From CAVPGH01 sp046726955 (GTDB lineage: Bacteria > Acidobacteriota > Vicinamibacteria > Fen-336), in assembly GCA_046726955.1 (NCBI GenBank), contig JBKPBQ010000509.1, positions 1 through 7,068 of the forward strand: 7,068 nt of DNA, given 5' to 3'. Positions within the stretch are counted from its first letter, which is position 1; every line of letters begins with the position of its first letter. The position numbers and the translations under genes were made by a program. This document shows positions 1-6,799 of the stretch, piece after piece. The notes under the pieces are model-generated. The model saw nothing but the letters and a program-made list of their open reading frames with translations, was not told where the DNA came from and searched no databases.

Positions 1-2164
1 AGGCGTGCGACGTGTGGAGGCGGGTCACGGTGACCCCGCGCGCCTGGAGCTCGGCCTGCAGCGCGTCGACCGCGGGTTTCGGGCCGGAGGCCACGCAGAG
101 GGCGGGGGCGTTGACGGCCGCGAGGGCGAGGCCGTCGCGAAGGAGAGGCTCCACTTCCGCCGCGGGCAGGGAGATCGCGAGCATCGAGCCGGCGGGCATC
201 GATTGCATGAGACGTCCCCGCTCGGCGACGAGCGCGAGCGCGTCGTCGCGGCGCAAGACGCCGGCGACGGTCGCGGCCACGTACTCCCCCACGCTGTGCC
301 CGATCATGGCCGCGGGCTCGATCCCCCAGCTCGCGAGCAGCCGCGCCAGCGCGTGCTCGACCACGAAGAGCGCGGGCTGCGTGAGCGCCGTTTGCTTGAG
401 TGCCTCCCCCGCCGCCTCCTCTCCGCCGGCGGGCGGGAAGAGCACCTCGCGAAGGTCCCGACCGAGCGCCGATCGCAGCCGCTCGCACGAGGCGTCGATC
501 TCCTGGCGGAAGACGGCTTCCGTCTCGTAGAGCCCGCGCGTCATCCCCGCGTACTGGGCGCCCTGCCCCGGGAACATGAAGACGACGGGCCGCTCGCTGG
601 ACCGTCCGTAGGCGGTGAAGACTCGGCGAGCGTCGCGCGCGGCCAGAAGGTCCGCCGCCTCGCGGCACGAGGACGCGACCACGGCTCGGCGGTGCTCGAA
701 GCGGCGGCGGCCGCGCAGGAGCGTGTGGGCGACGTCGGGCAGGGCGGGTGCTCCGTCCTCGCGCAGCTTCTCCACGAGCCTGTCCGTGGCCGCCTCGAGC
801 GCCGTCTCCGTCCGCGCGGAGACGACGAGGAGTTGCGACAGCCGGCTGGGGCCCGACGCGTGCGGCGCCGGCGCCTCCTCGATCACGACGTGCGCGTTCG
901 TTCCCCCGACGCCGAGCGAGCTGACTCCCGCCCGGAGCTTCGGCGCCTCCGCCGTCCAGGGCCGCCGCGTCGTGTTCACCACGAACGGGCTCGACTCGAA
1001 GTCGATCTTGGGGTTCGGCCGCTCGTAGTGGACGAGCGGCGGCAGCTCGCGGTGCCGCATCATGAGGACGGCCTTGATGAGCGAGGTCACCCCCGCGGCG
1101 CGGTCCAGGTGGCCGAGGTTCGCCTTCACCGATCCGATCGCGCAGAAGCCGCGGCGGGACGCCGTCCGATAGGCGCGGGTGAGCGCCTCGACCTCGATGG
1201 GATCGCCCACCGCGGTCGCGGTGCCGTGGGCCTCCACGTAGCTGATGGAGTCGGGAGGAACGCCCGCCAGCGCGATCGCCTCCGCGATCGCCTTGGACTG
1301 GCCCTTGACGCTCGGCGCCGTGTAGCCCGCCTTCTGCGCGCCGTCGTTGTTGACGGCGCTGCCCAGGATCACCGCCAGGACCGGGTCTCCGTCCGCACGC
1401 GCGTCGGCGAGTCGCTTCAGGCCCACGACCCCCACGCCGTTGCCGAAGACAGTCCCCCCCGCTCCGACGTCGAACGTGCGGGTGTGGCCGTCCGGGGAGA
1501 GGATGCCGCCCTCCTGGAAGACGTAGCCGGCGCGCAGGCCCACGTTGATCGACGCCCCGCCCGCGAGGGCGAGGTCGCACTCTCCGGCGAGCAGGCTCTG
1601 GCACGCGAGGTGCACCGCCACGAGCGAGGTCGAGCAGAAGGTCTGCACGGTGATAGCGGGCCCGGTGAGGTCGAACTTGTAGGCGGTGAGGGTGGCGAGG
1701 GCGTCGCGGTCGTTGTAGACGCCGAAAGAGGCGAGCGCGCCGGCCGAGCCCTTGAGCGCCTCGATGTTGGGGAGGAGGTTCGCGGTGAGATACGTGCTGC
1801 CCGCGGAGCCCGCGAAGACGCCGACCCGTCCCGGGTACTGGTGGGGATCGCAGCCCGCCTTCTCGAGCGCGATCCAGGCGCACTCGAGGAACAGCCGGAT
1901 CTGCGGGTCCATCACGTCCGCCTCGCCGGGGCTGAAGCCGAAGAAGCCCGCGTCGAACAGCTCGATGCCGTCGAGGAGCGGCGCCGCCTGGACGTGGGCG
2001 ACCCCGCCGCGCACCACCGGCTTCTCGGTGGAGAAGAACTGCACGGACTCGACGCCGTCCCGCACGTTCGTCCAGAAGCGGTCGAGCGTATCCGCGCCGG
2101 GAACGCGCGCCTCCATGGAAACGATCGCGACGTGTCCGAGACCGTCGTTCTGCTGTTCGCTCAT
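1..2164 (-). CDS. Type I modular polyketide synthase, N-terminal KS-AT portion (3' end outside window)
   Basis: I translated this by hand from the ATG at 2164. It begins MSEQQNDGLGHVAIVSMEAR and stays open for 721 residues to the left edge. A complete KS spans residues ~11-430: Cys177 in VQTFCSTSLVAVH, His313 in VEAHGTATAVGDP, His352 in VKANLGHLD, then GVGGTNAHVVIEEAP. A linker of about 85 residues follows. The AT starts near 526, with FMFPGQGAQY around 529-538, Ser624 in GHSVGEYVAA and the ERGRLMQSMP segment near 648-657. The last readable residues are LHTSHA, so the window cuts the HAFH/YASH specificity motif after its second position. HA favours HAFH and malonyl-CoA. It is the next module of the same assembly line and should accept the beta-hydroxyacyl chain from the ACP of the preceding gene, which lies 6 bp upstream in the same frame. 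The reductive domains, ACP and any TE lie beyond the window. There is no N-terminal coiled-coil docking extension, and KS homology starts about 11 residues in. The next ATG (residue 17) would delete the first KS strand, so the first ATG is preferred. Confidence 0.93.
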   Translation of the reverse strand, partial: MSEQQNDGLGHVAIVSMEARVPGADTLDRFWTNVRDGVESVQFFSTEKPVVRGGVAHVQAAPLLDGIELFDAGFFGFSPGEADVMDPQIRLFLECAWIALEKAGCDPHQYPGRVGVFAGSAGSTYLTANLLPNIEALKGSAGALASFGVYNDRDALATLTAYKFDLTGPAITVQTFCSTSLVAVHLACQSLLAGECDLALAGGASINVGLRAGYVFQEGGILSPDGHTRTFDVGAGGTVFGNGVGVVGLKRLADARADGDPVLAVILGSAVNNDGAQKAGYTAPSVKGQSKAIAEAIALAGVPPDSISYVEAHGTATAVGDPIEVEALTRAYRTASRRGFCAIGSVKANLGHLDRAAGVTSLIKAVLMMRHRELPPLVHYERPNPKIDFESSPFVVNTTRRPWTAEAPKLRAGVSSLGVGGTNAHVVIEEAPAPHASGPSRLSQLLVVSARTETALEAATDRLVEKLREDGAPALPDVAHTLLRGRRRFEHRRAVVASSCREAADLLAARDARRVFTAYGRSSERPVVFMFPGQGAQYAGMTRGLYETEAVFRQEIDASCERLRSALGRDLREVLFPPAGGEEAAGEALKQTALTQPALFVVEHALARLLASWGIEPAAMIGHSVGEYVAATVAGVLRRDDALALVAERGRLMQSMPAGSMLAISLPAAEVEPLLRDGLALAAVNAPALCVASGPKPAVDALQAELQARGVTVTRLHTSHA
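983..1019 (-). repeat. Near-identical KS C-terminal segment, copy in the downstream PKS
   Basis: These 37 bases match 5597-5633 with a single mismatch (position 1009 versus 5623). They encode the conserved NP-(K/E)-IDFESSPF region near the end of the KS. This is homology between paralogous modules, not a mobile element. Such islands are where homologous recombination between modules could occur. Confidence 0.85.
1617..1639 (-). repeat. Identical KS active-site segment, copy in the downstream PKS
   Basis: These 23 bases are identical to 6234-6256. They code for the residues from the active-site Phe-Cys through STSLVA in both KS domains. This is direct-repeat homology between paralogous KS domains. 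Confidence 0.8.
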
Positions 2165-2166
2165 CG

Positions 2167-2172
2167 CTCCCT
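2167..2172 (-). promoter_or_regulatory. Weak ribosome binding site at the junction of the two PKS genes
   Basis: On the minus strand the junction reads TAGGGAGCGATG. The purine-rich AGGGAG overlaps the TAG stop (2171-2173) of the preceding gene and sits only 2 nt from the ATG at 2164. The spacing is shorter than usual for a productive Shine-Dalgarno interaction. Start of the downstream PKS may therefore depend on ribosomes terminating at the TAG and re-initiating. No better site precedes the next in-frame ATG. Confidence 0.5.
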
Positions 2173-5100
2173 ACCCGCGCTCGTCCGCGGCCACCTGGGC
2201 CCGCGCCTTCTGCCGCCGCTGCATCAGGTCGAGGCGGGTGGCGGCCCTCTGCTCGACCTCCTCGAGCGCCACGGGCGCGCTCGCCGCCCGCTCGGGAGCG
2301 AGTGCCTTCGCGAGGAGGGCCACGGTCGGCGCCTCGAAGAACGTCACGATCGGCACTTCCCGGCCCAGCCGCGCCTTGAGGTGCGCGATCACCTGGAGCG
2401 CGGTCAGCGAGTCTCCGCCCAGCTCGAAGAAGTTGTCTTCGACGCCGATGTTCTTCCGGCCGAGCACCTTCTCCCAGGCCTGGACGATGTGGCGCTCGAC
2501 GTCGCTGCCGCTCGCCTCGCCGAGCGGAGCCTCGGAGGGTGCGGTCGATTCCTCGCCCTGCGCCGAGGTCGTCGCCGGCTTGCCGCGATCGCCGAGAAAG
2601 CGCTTGGCGAGCCCCGGCCGGAGGTCCATCGTGAACACCGCGACCTGGGGCAGGCCGGAGGCGAGCACGCGAGAGAACGCGTCGACGCCCTCCGCCGGCG
2701 AGATGCCGACCTTGAGCTGGAAGTCCCTCATCAGCTGCAGGGAGCCGGTGACCGGCGTGTTGACGGCCATGCCCACGTCGCGCCACGCGTCCCAGTTCAC
2801 CGAGGTCACGCGCCCCGCGAGGGGGCCCGCCGTCCAGCGCGCGTAGGCGTCGAGGAACGCGTTGGCCCCCGTGTAGTCCACCTGCCCGAAGCCGCCCACG
2901 AGGGCGGCGATCGACGAGCAGAGCACGAAGAACTCGAGCGGCTCTCCCACGAGCGCCGCCTCGAGGGCGAGCGTGCCCTGGACCTTCGGGGCGAGGACGC
3001 GCGCGGCCGTCTCGGGGTCCTTGAGGGGGATCACACCTCCCCCCGCCACTCCCGCGGCGTGGATCACGCCGCGGATCGGGCCGAACCGCTCGCGGGCGGC
3101 CTGGACCGCGGCGCGCATGTCGTCGGCTCGCGACACGTCACCCGCCACGTAGAGGACCTCCGCCCCCCGCGCCTCCAGGTCGCGCACGTCGGCGATGCGC
3201 TGGCGCACGGAGCCGTCGCCGTTGGCGCTGCGCGCCGCCCATTCCTCGCGCGGCGGAAGCGGAGACCGACCGGTGAGGACGAGACGCGCCTGGTACCGCT
3301 CGGCGAGATGGCGGGCGACGGCGAGCCCGATCCCGCCCAGGCCTCCGGTGACGAGATAGACGCCGCGGCTCTCGAGCGGAAGCGGGCGCGTGGGCTTGTC
3401 GAGACGCGTGGGCTCGAGGGAGCCCACCCACCGGTGGCCGCGGCGATAGGCGACGACCGGCTCGGCGCCGCTCGTGGCGAGCTCGCCGACGAGGAGCCGC
3501 GCGGTCCGGCTCGTGTCCTCGGCGCCCTGCGGCGGGTCCACGTCGATCGACTGGCAGACGACGTGTGCCATCTCCTGCGGGATCACGCGGCAGGGTCCGA
3601 TCACGGTCGCCTTGTCCGGGGACGTGAGATCTCCGCCCACCACGTCCTGCATCCCGCTGGTGACGACGGCCAGCCGCAGCGGCGCCTTCGACGCGGACCG
3701 CGAGAGGGCCTGGGCCAGGAAGAGCAGGCTCAGGAAGCCGCGCGTGTGGCTCGTCGGGATCCGTTCGCCGAGCGGCCGTCTGTCCTCGGGGGTCACGCCC
3801 CACGCGTGCACAACGGTCGCCGGCGTGCCCACGGCCTCGAGCAGATGCACGTAGTCGGAGCGGATGTCCGGCGCCACTTCGTAGGAATCGTCGCCGCGCG
3901 ACGCGAAGGCAGGGCCGGGCCTCACGGTCACGACCCGCCCGCCTGCCGCGCGCAGCTCGTCCGCGACGGCGTCGCCGACGCCCGTGTCGTCCAGGAAGAC
4001 GAGCGACGTTCCCACCAGCCGCTTCGTCTTCCCGTCGACCGAGGCCACGCGGCGCCAGGAGGCCTGGTAGAACCAGTCCTCGAGCGGCTGGCGGTCGAGC
4101 GAGAAGCCGCGGGCCACGTCCGTCCCGCTCTTCGACTCCGCGTTCGGCTCGACCCAGTGCCGCTCGCGCTCGAACGGGTAGGTGGGCAGCGGCACGCGGC
4201 GCCGCACCTCGCGCGCGTGGACGCGGGCCCAGTCGATCGACACGCCGGCCTGCCAGAGACGGCCCAGCGCCGTGAGGAGCGCCATGCGGTCGTCGGTTGT
4301 CTCCTTCGGCGATCGCAGCGACGCCACGGCCACGACGCCGGCCTCACCCTGCTGGCGCGCGAGCGAGGCGAGTGTCGCCCCCGGGCCGACCTCGAGGAGG
4401 ACCGGGTTGCCCGCTTCCGCGATCCGGACGACACCGTCCGCGAACCGCACGGCCGAGCGCAGGTGGCGGCCCCAGTAGGCGGGATCGCGCGCCTCGTCGG
4501 CGGTGATCCACTGGCCGGTCACGTTCGACACGAACGGCAGGCGCGGCTCCCCCCGTGTTACTGCGGCCACGCGATCGGTGAAGGCGCCGACGATGGGCTC
4601 CATCATCGCCGAGTGGAACGCGTGCGACGTGTGGAGGGGACGCGCCGATACACCCCGCGCGACGAGCTCGCGCTCGAGTGCCGCGACGTCCTCCAGGCTC
4701 CCGGAGACGACGGAAGCCGACGGCGTGTTGAGGCTCGCCACGTCGAGGCCAGGCCGCAGGTACGGGCGGAGCGCCGCCTCGCCGAGGGGTATGGCGAGCA
4801 TCGCTCCCGGCGGCATCGACTGCATGAGCCGGCCGCGCTCCGCTACGAGCGCCAGCGCGTCCTCGAGGGTGAAGACGCCGGCCAGGCACGCCGCGACGTA
4901 CTCGCCGATCGAGTGGCCGATCATCGCCGCCGGCTCGTAGCCCATCGCCCGCCAGAGGCAGGCGAGCGAGTACTCGACGGCGAAGAGAGCCGGCTGGGTG
5001 AGGCGCGTCTGCCGCAGCTCCTCGGCCGCCTGCTCCGGGCTGCGGCCGCGGGCGAAGACGACGTCGCGCAAATCGAGCTCGAGCGGAGCACGCAGGGCCT

Positions 5101-6799
5101 CGGCGCAGGCGTCGAATGCCTCGCGGAACACTCGCTCCGTGGCGTAGAGTCCTGCCCCCATCCCCACGTACTGCGCGCCCTGCCCCGTGAACATGAAGGC
5201 GACGGGGGCCTTCTGGCGGTCGCCCGTGCCCTCCGCGCGCCGGCCGGGATCGCGAAGCGCCGCGACCGCGTCGGCGACGTCCCTGGCGACCACGAAGCCG
5301 CGGCGGTTGAAGACGCGCCGGCCCACCTGGAGCGTGAAAGCAGCGTCCGCGAGGTTCGTCTGCGGATGGCGTTCGAGGTGAGTGGCCAGCCGCTCGAAGG
5401 CACGCTCGAGCGCCTTCTCGGTCTTCGCGGAGAGCGCGAGGAGCTGGCCGGGACGCGCTTCGTCAGTGGCGGGCCGTGGCGGCGCCTCCTCGAGCACGGC
5501 GTGGGCGTTCGTCCCCCCGATGCCGAACGAGCTGACGCCGGCGCGCCGCGGGAGGTCCGTGGGGGCGTCCCACTGCGCGAGCTTCGTGGCCACGTAGAAC
5601 GGGCTCGACTCGAAGTCGATCTCGGGGTTCGGCGTCTCGAAGTAGAGGCTCGGCGGGATCTCCCGCCGCTCGAGGGCGAGGACGGTCTTGATGAGGCCGG
5701 CGACGCCCGCCGCCGCGTCGAGGTGGCCGATGTTCGTCTTGATCGACCCGATCGCGCAGTACTGCTTCCTGTCCGTCCACCGCCGCCAAGCCTTCGTGAG
5801 CCCCGCGATCTCGGCGGGGTCGCCGAGTGCCGTGGCCGTGCCGTGGGCCTCGACGTACGTGATCGTGGCCGGGTCCACGTCGGCGGCGGAGAGTGCCTCC
5901 ACGATCACCGCCGCCTGGCCGTTCACGCTGGGGGCGGTGTAGCCGACCTTCATCGACCCGTCGTTGTTGATCGCGGAGCCGAGGATGACCGCGCGCACGT
6001 TGTCGCCGTCGCGGAGGGCGTCGGCGAGGCGCTTCAGGATGACGCACCCGACGCCGTTCCCGAACACCATCCCCCGGCCCTTCGCGTCGAACGTCCGCGT
6101 GTGGCCATCCGGAGAGAGGATGCCGCCTTCGAGGTAGGTGTAGCCGGTATTCTGGGAGACCGTGATCGTGGCCCCGCCCGCGAGCACCATGTCGCTCTCG
6201 CGGTTGAGCAGGCTCTGCGCCGCGAGGTGCACGGCCACGAGCGAGGTCGAGCAGAACGACTGCACGGCGTAGGCCGCCCCGCGAAGGTCGAGCTTGAAGG
6301 CGACGCGGGTGGCCAGCGCGTCGTTCATGTTGCCGAGGCCGATCTTGAGCGTGCCCATGAGCTGGGTGAGCTCGCGGTCCCACTGCACGTAGTTCATGAG
6401 GTAGCTGCTCTGGCTGACCCCCGCCGCCACCCCGATCGACCCGGGGAACCGCTCGCTGTCGTAGCCCGCGTCCTCGAGCGCCTCCCAGGCGCACTCGAGG
6501 AAGAGCCGCTGCTGGGGATCGAGGACCTGCGCCTCCCGCGGCGTGTAGCCGAAGAACGCGGCGTCGAAGAGCTCCGCACCCTCCACTCGGGGCCGCCACG
6601 GCACGAGGTCGGGCCGCTCCAGGAAGCTCGGGTGGACCTTGATCTCGGCCGCCCACTCCTCGAGCGAGATCGGGGCCACCGACTCCACACCGTTGCGGAG
6701 GTTCTCCCAGAGCTCGTCGACACTCATGGCACCCGGAAACCGGCCGGCCATCCCGATGACCGCGATCTCCGACCCGTCCTTCTCACCGACCGGGGGCAT
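2171..6799 (-). CDS. Type I modular polyketide synthase, single module KS-AT-KR-ACP (1542 aa)
   Basis: This cytosolic enzyme performs one round of polyketide extension with ketoreduction. Its domains are:
- KS, residues ~10-438: active-site Cys183 in QSFCSTSLVAVH, His319 in EAHGTA, His359 in KTNIGHL.
- KS-AT linker, ~440-530.
- AT, ~533-830: GQGAQ at 540-544, Ser630 in GHSIGE, and HAFH at 726-729, which predicts malonyl-CoA; the post-AT linker has PTYPFERERHW.
- KR structural half, ~905-1125.
- KR catalytic half, ~1144-1330: TGGLGGIG at 1151-1158, Lys1272, Ser1295/1296, Tyr1309, Asn1313, so it should be active.
- ACP, ~1432-1502: Ser1464 in ELGGDSL.
No DH, ER or TE is seen, so the predicted product is a beta-hydroxyacyl-ACP. 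The last 40 residues form a charged, Arg/Gln/Glu-rich probable helix. The ATG at 6799 is chosen because AGGAGG lies 4 nt upstream and the KS begins about 10 residues in. The gene overlaps its upstream neighbour by 17 bp. KR stereotype and final product are undetermined. Confidence 0.96.
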   Translation of the reverse strand: MPPVGEKDGSEIAVIGMAGRFPGAMSVDELWENLRNGVESVAPISLEEWAAEIKVHPSFLERPDLVPWRPRVEGAELFDAAFFGYTPREAQVLDPQQRLFLECAWEALEDAGYDSERFPGSIGVAAGVSQSSYLMNYVQWDRELTQLMGTLKIGLGNMNDALATRVAFKLDLRGAAYAVQSFCSTSLVAVHLAAQSLLNRESDMVLAGGATITVSQNTGYTYLEGGILSPDGHTRTFDAKGRGMVFGNGVGCVILKRLADALRDGDNVRAVILGSAINNDGSMKVGYTAPSVNGQAAVIVEALSAADVDPATITYVEAHGTATALGDPAEIAGLTKAWRRWTDRKQYCAIGSIKTNIGHLDAAAGVAGLIKTVLALERREIPPSLYFETPNPEIDFESSPFYVATKLAQWDAPTDLPRRAGVSSFGIGGTNAHAVLEEAPPRPATDEARPGQLLALSAKTEKALERAFERLATHLERHPQTNLADAAFTLQVGRRVFNRRGFVVARDVADAVAALRDPGRRAEGTGDRQKAPVAFMFTGQGAQYVGMGAGLYATERVFREAFDACAEALRAPLELDLRDVVFARGRSPEQAAEELRQTRLTQPALFAVEYSLACLWRAMGYEPAAMIGHSIGEYVAACLAGVFTLEDALALVAERGRLMQSMPPGAMLAIPLGEAALRPYLRPGLDVASLNTPSASVVSGSLEDVAALERELVARGVSARPLHTSHAFHSAMMEPIVGAFTDRVAAVTRGEPRLPFVSNVTGQWITADEARDPAYWGRHLRSAVRFADGVVRIAEAGNPVLLEVGPGATLASLARQQGEAGVVAVASLRSPKETTDDRMALLTALGRLWQAGVSIDWARVHAREVRRRVPLPTYPFERERHWVEPNAESKSGTDVARGFSLDRQPLEDWFYQASWRRVASVDGKTKRLVGTSLVFLDDTGVGDAVADELRAAGGRVVTVRPGPAFASRGDDSYEVAPDIRSDYVHLLEAVGTPATVVHAWGVTPEDRRPLGERIPTSHTRGFLSLLFLAQALSRSASKAPLRLAVVTSGMQDVVGGDLTSPDKATVIGPCRVIPQEMAHVVCQSIDVDPPQGAEDTSRTARLLVGELATSGAEPVVAYRRGHRWVGSLEPTRLDKPTRPLPLESRGVYLVTGGLGGIGLAVARHLAERYQARLVLTGRSPLPPREEWAARSANGDGSVRQRIADVRDLEARGAEVLYVAGDVSRADDMRAAVQAARERFGPIRGVIHAAGVAGGGVIPLKDPETAARVLAPKVQGTLALEAALVGEPLEFFVLCSSIAALVGGFGQVDYTGANAFLDAYARWTAGPLAGRVTSVNWDAWRDVGMAVNTPVTGSLQLMRDFQLKVGISPAEGVDAFSRVLASGLPQVAVFTMDLRPGLAKRFLGDRGKPATTSAQGEESTAPSEAPLGEASGSDVERHIVQAWEKVLGRKNIGVEDNFFELGGDSLTALQVIAHLKARLGREVPIVTFFEAPTVALLAKALAPERAASAPVALEEVEQRAATRLDLMQRRQKARAQVAADERG
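5597..5633 (-). repeat. Near-identical KS C-terminal segment, copy in the KS-AT-KR-ACP gene
   Basis: This is the partner of 983-1019 in the same orientation, with 36 of 37 bases identical. It lies at the same place in the KS domain, about 4.6 kb (one module length) away. Confidence 0.85.
6234..6256 (-). repeat. Identical KS active-site segment, copy in the KS-AT-KR-ACP gene
   Basis: This is the partner of 1617-1639, identical over 23 bases and in the same orientation. It encodes the region around Cys183 of the KS. Confidence 0.8.

Noticed and set aside
1752..2846. A 364-codon plus-strand frame across the junction of the two PKS genes
   Set aside because: It is a Ser/Arg/Ala-rich shadow opposite coding sequence, with no motif and no promising start region.
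3370..4145. Possible DH domain between AT and KR
   Set aside because: No HxxxGxxxxP motif occurs there. The sequence matches the structural half of a KR, including a segment reading IGPCRVIPQE, which directly precedes the catalytic half.
4310..5203. Possible trans-AT organisation
   Set aside because: Both PKS genes contain integrated AT domains with the GHSxGE serine motif, so loading in cis is expected.
5463..6656. A 397-codon minus-strand frame within the KS of gene 2, and similar shorter ones at 3138-3803, 3928-4434 and 4344-4889
   Set aside because: These are out-of-frame readings of the PKS gene with low-complexity Arg/Pro/Ala content and no domain motifs.
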